Shown: positions 11,710 through 23,984 of the stretch, piece by piece
How positions within the stretch are numbered: position 1 is the stretch's first letter
Layout: each line of letters begins with the position of its first letter
Assembly: GCA_023231475.1 (NCBI GenBank)
Contig: JALJEE010001120.1
Coordinates: 35,810 to 99,809 of the forward strand
Direction of reading: 5' to 3'
DNA length: 64,000 nucleotides
From: Seison nebaliae
Taxonomy: Eukaryota > Rotifera > Pararotatoria > Seisonacea > Seisonidae
Made by a program: the position numbers and the translations under genes
The notes under the pieces: model-generated
The model's input: only the letters and a program-made list of their open reading frames with translations
Told to the model about the DNA's origin: nothing
The model's database searches: none

Positions 11710-12457
11710 ATGTCGAAAGTGCGACAACGGAAAGTCGTCAGTGATCGACCACAATATTCTCCGTTATTGTCACGTGACGGTACGGAAGGAAAACAATCAA
11801 CGACACCGGATGTGGAAGATGCTCTGCCGTTTGGTGGGAAAGTGTTTTTAGCACGACAGAAGAAACCGGATTCCTGGTTCATATTCTCTTTGGAGGTTAT
11901 TCTTCATTGAATAGAATAATTTAAATTAATGATTTGTTTAGATGTGCACGGTGGCGTTGGGAATTGGTATGTTGTTGTACGCCTATTATTATTTCGATCA
12001 TTTACATTATAACGTGAATCGATTCTATGCACATTTGGGATACCCACAAGCACAGCACGTGGTCGGTCACAAATTGTTGCACGGTTAGCTATTGTTTTCG
12101 AATGTCTTGTACGAGATTTGATGAAGGAATCGGAGTGGAGAAACATACGGATAATGCGATGTACTGGTTTTCTCAAGCAGCTAAACAGGGTCATCCACAC
12201 GCGTCCTACAACTTGGCGATTGGCCATTTGAAGGGAATGCATCAATTGGCGAAAGGGTAAGTTTTCATTATACGATTTGTACTAACAGATATTGTGAATG
12301 TAAATAAGAATCGAATGTCTCTATTCCGTTCGTTATCCACTCCATCTAATTGTTTTTTAGGGAAGTGCGTCGATTAATAGAACATGCTGCCGAGAATGGA
12401 GTCCGTGAAGCGCATCATATGAAGAATGAAGTCTGCCTTCATGGCGGTTGTGATTGA
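11710..12457 (+). CDS. Single-pass membrane protein with Sel1-like repeats (184 aa)
   Basis: Exons 11710-11895, 11942-12083, 12127-12256 and 12361-12457 sum to a multiple of three. The N-terminus is cytosolic-looking and charged. One membrane span follows (VALGIGMLLYAYYYF, about residues 65-80). Then come Sel1-type helical repeats: GIGVEKHTDNAMYWFSQAAK, QGHPHASYNLAIGHLKG, and AKGEVRRLIEHAAENGVREA. Sel1 repeats are TPR-like protein-binding solenoids, common in ER quality-control and mitochondrial stress proteins (family knowledge). The third intron (12257-12360) has a standard GTAAGT donor, one of few in the window. No precise orthologue is assigned. Confidence 0.75.
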
Positions 12458-13389
12458 AGAACGATGAAAGAATAATTATGAGATGGATTACAATAATAGA
12501 TTGACGAACTAATAAAAAGAAGAATGGACTGATATTCTATCGATTTGTAACGAGAGTAAGAGAATCTTTTTCTTTATTTGCCTTTCAAATCATTTGCACC
12601 TTCATTTCTTTCATCAATAATGAATGACGTTTTGAAAATTCTCTAACAATCTTCTTCTCCCAATCTAATGTTCATACATGTGTCAGACATAGATATTCTT
12701 CCCAACGGACAATCGTCTAAAAGAGGAAGATAACGGGAAATATGAGTTAAGCAATTTCGTTGATAGTTCAATTTGTAGGAATGGACGCGGGGTTGGGCAG
12801 TGACTGGCAACATATCAATCTTACGTCTATATCATTTCCTTTTATCTATCTATCTATCTATCAATTTGGAAAATGGCTGTGCTGAATGTAACTGCTGGTC
12901 GAGATGGAATGATGATAAAATGTGAATCTCGTATGTATCAGTGTTATGGGGTTTGGTGCTAGGATAATTCTTTTCATTCTTTCCCACCACTCGAAGTCCA
13001 ACCTACCATCCATCTAGATGAATTATTATACGGAGTGGTATGATTATGTAATACATAATTACTTTTCAATCTATTTTATTATGTTCCCGTTCCTACTCTA
13101 TTAAAGAAAACAGTAGAAGAAATAGAAGAAGAAGAAGAAGAAGAAGAAAGAAGGAGGAAGGAAGGGAGGAGAAGGCCATTGCACTGTATGTGCAAGTAGG
13201 AAGGATAGGTGGAAAAGAAGAATCTAATTTGGCATATAGAGAATTGATATTGTTTTTGGTGCATTCTATTTATTCTTCTCTTATCTTTTCCTTCCGATTA
13301 TTTATTTCCGTGTATATACTCTCGTCTTCATATCAAACGGAAGACGATCCCTTCTAGAATTATGAGGAGAGTTGGAGCAATCTTCTGAA
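12458..13389. other. Spacer with short tandem repeats
   Basis: No coding frame is supported. It includes a (TATC)n tract near 12844-12862 and a (GAA)n tract near 13118-13148. It presumably contains the promoter of the EF-hand gene. Confidence 0.5.
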
Positions 13390-14443
13390 ATGTCTGGAAA
13401 TAATCGTGATCTAACTGCCAGCTTTTCTAACGAAATTGATGTTCACAATGTCAAAATTACTAATTCAGCCGATATCACAATTAATCTTGATGAAACTATC
13501 GACTACTCTAAAATTAATTTTGAGGATGATCAACAATCCAAATCCCAACTACGACCATTTATTCCATCGACGACCAACAACCCCCTCACTTCCTCATCAT
13601 CGCCATCCCCTCAACAACAACAACAACAACAACAACAGCAATTGGGATTTTCGAGAATAGAACGTCGAAAAACTGTCAATTTCCCATCAAAAAACAAAAA
13701 GAATAAACATGAAATTGTTAGAACGAACAGTCTCACATCGCCCAGAGCGGCTCTTATGCGCATCAAACAAAAATCCGACGCAACGGTTTTTCCTTCTATT
13801 ATTATTATTATTATAAGCTCAATTGAATTTTAGTCATCAGAATTCGAAAAATTCGATTTTAATACGGAAGAAATCGCTGTTTTCCGGGACACATTCTCCA
13901 TGTTCGACCACGACGGAAACGGTTTCATTACGAGAGAAGAATTCCAAACAGTTCTCACATCATTTGGCCTTTATATGACGGATTATGCCGTATCTAAAAT
14001 GGTTGCTACGATCGACAAAGATGGTTCGTTTGTTTTTTATGCGTTTTTAAGAGGTGAACGAACAAAATCATTTTTTAGGTGATGGTTGTGTGAATTTTGA
14101 TGAATTTGTTTTGATGATGGCGAAGAATCGACTCTTCCTCACCAAAGACGAAGAGGTGCATGAAATAAAAGAAATTTTTAAAATTTTCGATTCGAATGAG
14201 GATGGATTTATCGAATACGACGATATTTCTGTGATTTTTCGTAAACTCGGTGAATATTTGAGTTCCGTTAGTTTCCTTCCTCCCCATTCTCACACTCACC
14301 TATGATATCTCCAGGATGACATAAAGAATATGATTAAAGAAACAGACAGTGACGGCGATGGGAAGATAACGTTTGAAGGTTGTTTCATTTCATTCATATC
14401 ACGAACTGATATTTTTCCAGATTTCCAATCAATGCTCCATTGA
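13390..14443 (+). CDS. Calmodulin-like EF-hand protein with long N-terminal extension (286 aa)
   Basis: Exons 13390-13785, 13834-14023, 14079-14266, 14315-14378 and 14421-14443 sum to a multiple of three. About 145 N-terminal residues are low complexity, with a poly-Gln run (about 13612-13640) and a basic segment. A calmodulin-like core with four EF-hands follows. EF1 reads DHDGNGFITREE, EF2 DKDGDGCVNFDE (split by an intron after the first Gly base), EF3 DSNEDGFIEYDD, EF4 DSDGDGKITFED. All four keep Asp at loop position 1 and an acidic residue at position 12, so Ca2+ binding is likely. The start is the first ATG; upstream in-frame codons are non-ATG. The last exon's stop lies inside the antisense coding end of the sulfotransferase gene. 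Confidence 0.85.
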
Positions 14444-16474
14444 ATGACGGATGTGGAGTTGAGTGACGTTTGAGATAATTTCTTCAAATCTATTTTCGTA
14501 AATCGTAAAGTATTCGTGAAAGTTTACATTCGCAACAAAATATGAACGAAGTAGTTCAACGGTGATATTTCTTTTTGAGTTTGACTTGATCAATTCGTTA
14601 AAATAATAATCGTTCATCGAATATTGGTAATTTTCAAATGATTTCGACTGATAATTAATCGCTTTCTCATAGGAATTCGATTCTTTAAATAGATAACGAT
14701 TAAAATCATCTTGTATAATTTCTTGAAATTCTTTTATTAAACCATATCGATTATTACCAAATAAATCACTCAATTTTATCAATATCTCGTACCGCAACTG
14801 ATCCAACTGTTTTGGATGAGAATATAACAGACAAAACACGTTCGGGTATAAGTGGTACTCGTATGCGGTCGAATAGAACGAGTTGGTAAGTATTTGCATC
14901 ATTCTCCTCTTCTTGTCCAGAATGTAGCGTATATTACAAATATTTAAGATGAATTTGTTCAATTTCTTGAAATAATCTAATCGATTCTCGTAATGGATCG
15001 TCCGGTTATCTCTTAATTCTATTATTATTCTCTTATTCGGATAATCCATTTCCATCTCAATAAATCTTTCTTTCACCATTTTATATGTTTCAATGTCAGC
15101 GCTTGAAGAAAAATTTTAAAAACAGTTTTTAAAAAACTTGAAGGAAACTTGAAAAAAATTGAAGAAAAATTGAAGAAAAATTGAAGAAAAATTGAAAAAA
15201 AAATTGAGAAAAAATTGGAAAAAAATTGAAGAAAAGTTGAAGGAAAAAGTTGAAAAAGATTGAAAATTTGAAAGAACAAAATAGGTGTAAAAATTTACGA
15301 ACCTTATCCAATCTTTCAGCAACATGTTATCGGCTGGTGTTAGATTAGTGTCGTATTTGAATGATTTTCTTCTTTGGTTGTGGGCAATGTAAGTGAGATC
15401 CATAATATCCAAGTTCAGTTTGTCGCCCGTCATCAGCAGTGACTTGTCATACTGTTCAACCATTCCAATAAAATTATAATCGTGAAGAAGTTTATTTAAG
15501 AGTTGTCGAAATTTTTTCCCATCTGGTTCATGAGCGAAATAGATTGATGAATAATATTTCCTGTCTGCAGCAAATGTAAGAAAATTGTTACGAAGATAAA
15601 TATTCAACGCTTTATTGTTAGATGATTTCCAAACTGCGTATTTATTCGATTTCTTATAATCGATCGATCGTACCTTATTAAGAATTTGTGAAAATTTTGA
15701 AATCTTCATTCCAGAAATGACACGTTGATTGAAGTTATACATTGAGATTGTGGCTGATATCGGTTCGCGGATCATCGTTATCGAACTGATTCCAGAGCAA
15801 TGTAATTTTTTCGTCATTTCATTATGTACGTCATCCATACCGTTGGTGGGTAGTCGAAGATGGTTTGAAAATATTTGGACTGACGACTTGTTAAATTCCA
15901 AAAACCTTATTTGACGTTTGGTGAAAAAAGAGACACTTCTTTCAATCAGTTCATTACATAATTGAATTTGTTTTTCAAGATATTTGACATCGTTTAAACA
16001 TTTCTTCCGATTGCCACACAGATTCCCAAATTGTGGAGAATAATGTCTTCTTTTGAATTTGGAGAAGTTTTTTTTCATTCGTGATAACAAACTACGAAAA
16101 TTCGTACGAATCGATTGCAGATTATTCATTTGATTCATGTCGATGCGATTGATGAATAATCGATATTCATAATTCAATGACAATCTCGCCAATATTGAGA
16201 GTAGAGTGGTTCCTCCAGTTTTGTGAGTCTTTTGAAAATGAATACATGAAATGTTGTTAGGACCATCAATTAACGCTGAGAAGATTGGGGAATTACGAAA
16301 ATATTTATCTTGAAAAAAAAATGGAAAGTTTTAGAATTCGAAAAATAAAATTAAACTATCTACAATCTCAATCCCCACATAAACAAATAAGAACAATATT
16401 CCTATGATTTTTACGAGCCTCTTTTGAATCGGTAATCTGGTAAGAGAATTAAAAAATTTGCGCAAAATCTTCAT
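14429..16474 (-). CDS. Galactose-3-O-sulfotransferase-family protein (598 aa)
   Basis: Golgi type II sulfotransferase of the Gal3ST family, transferring sulfate from PAPS to galactose-containing glycans or lipids (family knowledge). Exons 16474-16357, 16308-15303 and 15101-14429 sum to a multiple of three. A short basic cytosolic tail precedes a signal anchor (KIIGILFLFVYVGIEIV). The 5'-phosphosulfate loop HFQKTHKTGGTTLLSIL and the downstream MIREPISATISMYNF match the Gal3ST signatures. The family's LLxxW segment (MLLKDWI) continues across intron 2. The C-terminal about 215 residues have no recognisable domain and make the protein longer than vertebrate Gal3STs (about 420-490 aa). Intron 2 (15102-15302) is enlarged by A-rich repeats. 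Confidence 0.8.
15110..15275. repeat. Intronic A-rich tandem repeat (gaaaaattgaa units)
   Basis: Many tandem variants of gaaaaattgaagaaaaattg fill intron 2 of the sulfotransferase gene. On the minus strand the tract is strongly pyrimidine-rich and forms an extended polypyrimidine tract before the acceptor. It resembles the tract in the large PPP1R16 intron. Confidence 0.8.
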
Positions 16475-18329
16475 TTTCCTTTAATTCAAATTGTCTGGAA
16501 TTGGATGAAAGAGAAAAGTGAACAATGATGGGAAAAGTTCAAATTTCATTTTCTGCAAAATAAAAGCAAAATAATTAGAGAGTTTCCACATTAATTGTTT
16601 GACATAACAAATTACTGACAAGAGAAACTGACATATTAGAGTGTATCAACAATTGGAAGGAATTATCGATTGACTTACTACACTCGATTGATTATGTTTT
16701 CGAAAAGTTTTTTAAATGGACATATTATAAAGGAAAAGTATTGCAATGAATATTCAATATTTTGGTTATTAATAGTCAGTGTGAAATTAGGAAAAACATT
16801 TTAGGATATGAATATGTCAATATGGAATTAGCTAAACGAATACAGTATAAATTTTCGGTAAAATCCCAAAAATGTAGTCGCTTTTCAATCGATTTCTCCA
16901 GAGAAAAAATTTTCTTCACAACTCGACTTCACATGACGACTTCACATGACGACTCCAATTACCGCAATAAAGATCAGAAATTATTATTTTAGTAATTAGA
17001 AACTCAATTCAATCAAATGTTAAATTCAAGCCGTTTTATTTAAAGGGCGAGAGACTTTACTAATACTAATCCTTATATCCACCAGATAAATCTCTTTAAT
17101 AGCCAGTAAATGTTTTTGTAATCACTTCAGTAAATAATCAGAATAACTCATTTCATATCGAAAAATTGCGACAAATTCAAAATCAGTAAAATTACGTAAT
17201 ATTGCGCTGTCGTTTGACGGACAGTAGTGGTGTCCAAACGGTAACAAAAAGTTATAAGAAAAAAAACGAGTGGATTTTAGAGGGCGAAAAAATTCAGATT
17301 GTCTTTTTCGCTTTTTACACATACACTTATCGTTCTATTTCGCCAAAAAACAGAACGATCAGCAAGAGGAAAACAGAATTATCGAGATATTTCCTCACTT
17401 GTTCAAAGTAGGACAATGTGCCATATGGCAAAAAAAGTTGTATGTATAGAAAACAAAAGGGACAATCTCTATTTTTCCCCTTCTAAAATCAAATCGTGTT
17501 TTTCTTATAACTTTTTCTTATGGTTTAAACACCATTAACGGATAGGTTTAAACTACAACCAAAAATTATATTATGGATATTATGATGAGAATTATGAGTA
17601 AATTATAAATTAAAAACAGATCGATAATTATGGGATAAATTTCTATGATAATTACGCGAAATTTTACTGAAAATGATTAAATATTTCCAACCAACTCAAT
17701 ATCATCGAACTTGTAAGAAAGGAGACTAGTTGGAAATGGAAGCAGAATAATTATTTTTATAAGTGTTTGGATCGAAAAGTTTCTGCATTATGATCGAGTA
17801 AAGATCAATCAGGATTAGATGGAGATAAAAAATGAATTAACGATATGTTATCGGAAGGAAATAAGATGTTGACATATATATAATGTCGGGAGAAATTAGA
17901 AGTTCTAAAAAGAAACACGGTCATTGTGAATGTGAAATGATTCGTAGTTGAATTCTGATTCATATTCTTTTCCTTCTTCCCATGTGGAGGTTGAACTGTG
18001 ACAATTTTTATAATAAAACACAACATTATGTCGTTGTGCATGACTACAAATTCATTAAATGGAAATCATCATACTTCTCCTTTTTCTCCTCTCTATTCGA
18101 ATAGTTTTGTGAGCGTATCAAGAATGGAAGAAATTGAAACGAAACGATTTGTATGTTAAAAAAGAAGTTTTTATTTGAAAAATAATACTTCTAATAAGTA
18201 AGCGAGTAATAATGATTATATAATCATATTGGAGAACATATAATTGTGAACAGGTGAGATGTGAAAAAAGTTTTTTCTGAATTTCCCTAATGATCAAGAA
18301 TTAAACTGATAATTTCTGTTTATGGTTTA
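16475..18329. other. 1.85-kb non-coding interval
   Basis: No supported gene on either strand. Short frames here begin at non-ATG codons and lack family matches. The interval contains the long imperfect inverted repeat listed separately. It is otherwise AT-rich spacer between the convergent gene pair to the left and the orphan paralogues to the right. Confidence 0.5.
17229..17535. repeat. Long imperfect inverted repeat (possible fold-back element or hairpin RNA)
   Basis: The left arm, about 17229-17335, contains gttataagaaaaaaaacg and ggattttag...cagattgtc. The right arm, about 17425-17535, reads on the opposite strand as gttataagaaaaacacg, gattttagaagggg and gagattgtc in the same order. Similarity continues a little inward (cgctttttacacatacactt against a diverged partner). 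The loop is about 90 bp. The arms carry mismatches and small indels. There is no coding capacity. The layout fits a MITE or fold-back element, or a transcribed hairpin. Confidence 0.7.
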
Positions 18330-20692
18330 TTAGAAGTCTGTATTCTCCTCGTAATCTGATTCGTCTGAGTCGCCACTAGATAGTGAGTCTACCAAACTCA
18401 AATTGTCAAGATCTCCCGCTATACTACCCGCTTCACTTTGTGGTTGTCCTTTCTAAAACGGAAATGAAATAATTTATTTTAATTATTAGGATAATTAACG
18501 TTAAGTTGAGCATTAAGTAGCTGTAGTCCGACGGACGGATCTTGATCTTCTTCAGGTAACTCCGATTCTTGTTTAGACCGAACCTTAAGCCTGTTAATAT
18601 TCTCAGTACTTCCACTTAATTGCGTCGTGGTGGTCGTATCGGAAGTTTGTTTCTTTTTCGATTTGAAAAGTGCTCTGAGTTGTCCAACTTTCTTCGAAAC
18701 AGTATTCGCTGCTCTACGTATGCGAATTGCGGGCCGACTAAGAAATTTCTTTTTGCGACGTTGTCTCGAATCGCTGGGAGAGATCGTTGATGGTCCTGCA
18801 ATTTCTTCAGGTGCGTCATTGAATGGTTGTGACGGAAGATTTTCTTGTAATTTGGCTCTATTCATTTCATTTATAGCCTCTTCTCTCAGTCTCTTTAGTT
18901 TTTCTTGTTGTTCCAGGAACATTTCTTGATGCCGATGTTCCTTCTCTAATAGAATTAGTCGTTCATCGAAGGGGATTATTGCTCTGAATTCTCCTTCAGG
19001 TATTCCGATTTCATCCTCGGGATACGGCCAATTAAGAGACGGATATGTACCCTGAGGTTGATTTCGTCCTTTCTCTGCGTATTTGAGGATCTTGGGATCG
19101 GTACCATTCTTTAAATGCAAAGAAGATGGATGTCTCGCTTCGACCATTCGTTTCGAATACCGTTCTTTCAAATGGGCCCTGGTTGTTCGACTTCGAGAAC
19201 GATCAGGGATGGGTACAGTTCTGGCGTTGGAAGTGTGATAAAGAAGTGCTTGTGGAATGATACCAGTCAACGGTGCACGAATAATACTATAAGTAAGTGT
19301 CACTTCTTGTTTCTTGCCGGTGACGAAAATTTTCGCCATGAAACCATTTTTTTTGTCATTAAAATTGAATTTGGGATCATCAAATTTATCTAATGTTTTC
19401 AAATCATAAACAGTATCAGCACATTTCGGTAATTCAACTTCGCTTTTCTTTAAAGTTACAGCTAATCTATAGACACGATACCGATGGGCGGCTATGAAGA
19501 ATTGGATGAATCCGTGAAGGACGGCGTTGAATTCGTTCAAGGAAGCTTCGGAATAATACAATGCTGTATCGTCCTCATTGAAGAGGAGATATAATAGTAT
19601 GGGCGCCATTACGGTGGCCGGTAGAGGGTCGATATTCAAACTTTGGTATGTCTCCAAAGTTTGAATTTCATTATCAATCGTTTTCAGTTTATGATCCAAA
19701 ACCATCGTCGCTGCACTGCCTTTTTCCCTACGGAGTTTTGCGATTATTGGCATCATTTTTTGCATACAATCTACACTGGGATTGACGTCATCTTCGAAGA
19801 GACTAGCCGCTCTCAAATCGGACATATAACGGTAAAAATTTTCAAATTTAATATCTGTTTCCAATTGTTGGAAAACGGAATATTCTCTCGCTAAATGACT
19901 AAATGCCAAGTTGAACCGATGTTTGGTGTCCATGGCGATTGTGAGCGGTGGTAAGACACGCAACAAATTCATGTATGAAGCACTGGTGTATTTTTGAATT
20001 ATTTGTACTAGCGGCTCCACTACATCATGTACTACAGCGTAGAAATTCTTTGCTATCTGTAAAAGAGGTAACGAACAAAGGGAAATGTGATCGAAGAAAT
20101 CCCCCGTCACATATCGCTTCTCAACGTCCGAATAATATTCGTCGTAATTGGTCGGATCATCCATACCTTTACTGAATGTCTCCAACAAACCCGTTTTCAA
20201 ATAGTCCATACATTTCTTCTCTGAATTCATCACTCCAGCAAAGATGGTTAATGCCAAGTCCAATTTTTCTGTGTATATCTCAAGTGTTTCGTTGTGCAAC
20301 TTCCATCGATGTCGTTTTAACATCATATCGGTGGAGTAGAGAACCATCATCATTTTCGTTAAGAATGTGATTAACGTCAAATGGAGGGTGCGCTTGAGAG
20401 CGAGTAGAACGACAAAAACTGGTCTTACTTTAGCGATTATGTGGTTTAATGCCCGTTGAATATTGAGAGCCTCATAGGGTCGATTACCGGTCAACTTGAT
20501 ATATTGTCTCTTCTCCACCACATTATATTTTTCCGGTAATCGGAGCATGGTGAGTTCGGGAAAAACTAAGAAAATATTTCGATTCGGATATCTCATTCGG
20601 TAACCGGGCAATGTCGGATAACTATTCATTATACCAGCACCATCGTTAATTAAAGACAAAATAAACAAAAGACTACCCACATATATAAACAT
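18330..20692 (-). CDS. Secreted orphan protein, paralogue A (771 aa)
   Basis: Exons 20692-18500 and 18452-18330 sum to a multiple of three. I chose the ATG at 20692 because it starts a signal peptide (MFIYVGSLLFILSLINDGAG); the frame is open a little upstream only with a GTG. The protein shares its order of blocks with the neighbouring paralogue B: LPGYRMRYPNRNIF, NIQRALNHI, LKTGLLETF, ETDIKFENFYRYMSDLR, and four aligned Cys (in KKCMDYL, SLCSLPL, DCMQKM, PKCADTV). After an Arg/Lys-rich amphipathic stretch (RPAIRIRRAANTVSKKVGQL) the short second exon encodes a Ser/Asp/Glu-rich acidic tail. I do not recognise the family. The membrane-free, Cys-conserved, largely helical character suggests a secreted or lumenal protein. 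Confidence 0.75.
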
Positions 20693-21219
20693 GAGAGACA
20701 CGGAATAAAAAGTACAGAAGAAAATAAAAACTGAAATTTAGAAAGAAAATGAAAATAATGCTTTATTTATATGTTTGTTCAAAGTTAAACTGAATTGAAT
20801 ACCGAATTTCAATCCACTTTTATTCATTTTTCTTTCTCACACAAACAGAGACAACTAGAAAATTATTTTAAAAAATATTACAATAAATCATTTACCAGGA
20901 TGCCGTGAACCAATTTCCAAAGATCAACGTCGTGAATTTTTAATTTTTATTTATCAATTACCCTATAGGGATAAAGATAATAATCATATTAAAATTTTTT
21001 TTATCATTTAATTTTATTGTGAGAAACATTTAACTAATTTCTAACAAAAAAGTTCACAATTATTAAAGAAATGAGAATTTTTTTGAATTATTTTGAAATT
21101 TTTCGTTTTTTTTTCAAAGTTTTCTTTTTTAGAGAATTTTATTGCTAATATAAAATAGGAAATTAAAAGTTAATCTATAATAAATTTGAAGAATTTGTTG
21201 GAATGGATTGAATAGTAAA
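20693..21219. other. AT-rich spacer between the two orphan paralogues
   Basis: No coding frame is supported. It contains the presumed promoter of paralogue A and the 3' UTR of paralogue B. Confidence 0.5.
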
Positions 21220-23759
21220 TTATTCCGTAAAACCTCTATTGAAGACAGATTCATTGTCTTCCTCATTGGCCTGAATTCTAGCAGCAAGATCACCCGCCAG
21301 ACTTTCCGCTTCGCTGTCTCTATCGTCAGGAAGGCCATGATAATTCTAAAAAAAAAGAAATAAAAGATTTCTATGAAAATATTTTAAAAATAAACTCGAA
21401 GAATTGATAGGAAATTCGAAAGATTGATAGCAGGATCTTGTTGGTCTATCGGTAAGGCTGCATCGTTTTTAACATTCATTTCTATTCTTTTGTTACGTTC
21501 ATCTTCATCTTCACTTTCTTCCTCCACTTCCACCGTTTCGTCTAAAGTGTTTTTCTTCTTTTTCATCTTTCTCACTTTATTTCTCACATATGACGAGAAT
21601 CGATTAAGACTATGGGATGCCGCATGTGCCGCACGTCTCATCCTACCTGCCGGTCTAGTGAATATACGTTCATGCTCATTCAGAACGTTGTTCAATTGAT
21701 CTTCAGGTACCGGTTCAGGTACCGGTTCAGGTACCGGTTCAGGTATCGCTTCCGCATTCGACACAGTCGAACTAATTTCCACCGTTAATGATTCTGGAGC
21801 CGTGTTGAATGTTAGATCTCCTTCACTCTCAATTGACGGTTCTTTGGCGATGGTTTTCTTTTCTGTGAGACTAATCGTCCGGTCTCTCATTTCTTCTTTA
21901 GCGGCTGCTTTCCGTTTTTCGAACATCTCCAATTCCTCAATTCGTCGTTCGGAATATGCACGTTCCCGATTGGCCAAATTGATTCGCTGAGCTCGGGGTA
22001 AAAGTAAACGGCCGTGAGGTTCTTTCACTGGTTTCCCAAAATCGAAGGGCCAATTGAGTGGGGGGTTTTGGATGGGACGCGAATTTCGTGCATCTCGTTG
22101 ATAATCTTGCAAATGGTGATAATATCCGAATTTCGGTTTCATAGGTGAAGGCGATTTCGCTTCATGTAACCGTTTTTCGTACCGTTTTTTTCTCTGTTTT
22201 TTATTCGGCGTTTGTTTAACAACCGATCTCGAACGACTACTGGTGGTGGAGGACGGAGTACCAGGAATGACGGAAACTAACGAATCATGGTATTTGAATG
22301 CACGTTTCATAACCGAATTCATTGGAACCTTCACAATGCTGTAATGTTTGGCTCGTTGAGGATTATTGTCATCCATATGAATTTGTGCTAAATAACCAAC
22401 TGCTTGTTCATGAAGTTCTACGGCAGCTTTTCTAATTTCATGTAATCGAGGTAACTCTTTGACGGTTTTAGCACATAAAGGTGCCCGTGAAACTTTCGCC
22501 AATTCGTTACCTAATTTTCCTACTCGATATCTTTGTGCTGAAACGGTGAAAGGGACGAAAGTACTCAAAATCACGTTAAATTCACTCAATGCAATTTCCT
22601 CATAATAAATTCGAGTTCGATCTTGATTAAATAATTGATATTGAATCATTGGCTGGAAAGCGGTCTGATCTAACGGATCGATCAGTGTTTGAGTCAACAC
22701 TTCATATTCGCCTTGTTCACCTTCGATTGTATCGGCGATCTCTCTCATTCGATCAGTGGCATCCGGATATTTTCTTACATTAACGTCCTTCACAGACTCG
22801 TAAATTTCCGAAAAACAGTCACTGACTTTTTCGGGATAATCTTTGAAGAAATTCACCGATCTCAGATCAGACATATATCGATAGAAATTTTCAAATTTCA
22901 CTTCTGTTTCCAATTGACGAAAGAATGCGTATTCTTTCGTCAAATTCGTAAATTCGGCGTTATATGGATGATTTGTTTGACGGGCTATTTGTAACGGTTT
23001 CGTAATTCGTAACAATTGTATATATGAAGCGTTTTTATGTAGTTGTATTCCTTTGACGAGTGGTTCGACCACTTCCTCGACGAAACTGTAAAACATGGCC
23101 GCAATTTCCACGAGTGATTGAGAACATCGAAACACGTCATCTTTCAAGAATTCATTTCTAACATATTCAGTTTCGATATCGGAATAATAATGTTTATAAT
23201 CATCTTTCTCATCCATACTCTTTTCGAACGTTTCCAATAAACCGGTTTTCAATTTACGAAGACATGGCACTTCTTGTTGGATGAGCCGACCTAAAGCAAT
23301 TAATCCTTCTTCGATATGTCGTTCATAATCATCCTTTTCTTCCTGAACGAGGAATTGTCGATTTCTTATAAACATACTCTCTGCCCCGAACATGACCACC
23401 ATTAACTTGGTGAGAAACGACGTCAAAATTAAATGAAGTGCACGTTTGATTCCAATGGAAACTATGAGATATAATTTCGTTTTCCCAATCCGATTTAACG
23501 CTCGTTGCACATTCAATACATCATAAGCTCGATTACCATGCAGGTCAATGAGGAAGGTATGTTCCATCGAATTAAATCGATCCGGCGTTGGAATCATATT
23601 GAATTCGGGAAGGACCATGAAAATGTTTCTGTTCGGATATTTCAATTTATAACCCGGTAACACGGGAAACTTCTGTAACGTCACATCTTTCGCACCGTTT
23701 ATCCGTCTCATTAACAGCAAACTAAAGATGATACTAACTACAATGATGGCATAACGCAT
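21220..23759 (-). CDS. Secreted orphan protein, paralogue B (829 aa)
   Basis: Exons 23759-21396 and 21345-21220 sum to a multiple of three. It has the same two-exon plan as paralogue A: signal peptide (MRYAIIVVSIIFSLLLM), then LPGYKLKYPNRNIF, NVQRALNRI, LKTGLLETF, ETEVKFENFYRYMSDLR, four aligned Cys, a basic C-terminal region and an acidic tail exon (SEAESLAGDLAAR). It differs by a proline-rich tetrapeptide repeat (PEPV, about 21705-21745) and longer acidic stretches. The head-to-tail arrangement and equal intron position show a tandem duplication that has since diverged strongly. Function unknown; no enzyme motif is seen. Confidence 0.75.
21706..21747. repeat. 12-bp tandem repeat encoding (PVPE)n
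   Basis: Perfect or near-perfect tandem copies of ggtaccggttca within paralogue B. The identity between units indicates recent slippage inside the coding region. Confidence 0.85.
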
Positions 23760-23984
23760 TTTATACCTACAATCAAATCAACACAAACAAAACATAAAAC
23801 TAAAAATAAGAAAGTGAATGAGAAAAGCAAATTTTTCTCCTTTTATAACATTCACTTCCTTCCTTTCCTTTCCTTACATTATTCGAATGAATCCTTCACA
23901 AAAAAAAACCATCAAACTCGACACAATATTATTTTAATAATTATAAAAATTTATATTTTATTAACTCAAAATTGATAATTTGAA

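Noticed and set aside
13118-13150. (GAA)n tract and other microsatellites as CRISPR-like arrays
   Set aside because: Units are 3-4 bp simple repeats without spacers, in a eukaryotic genome.
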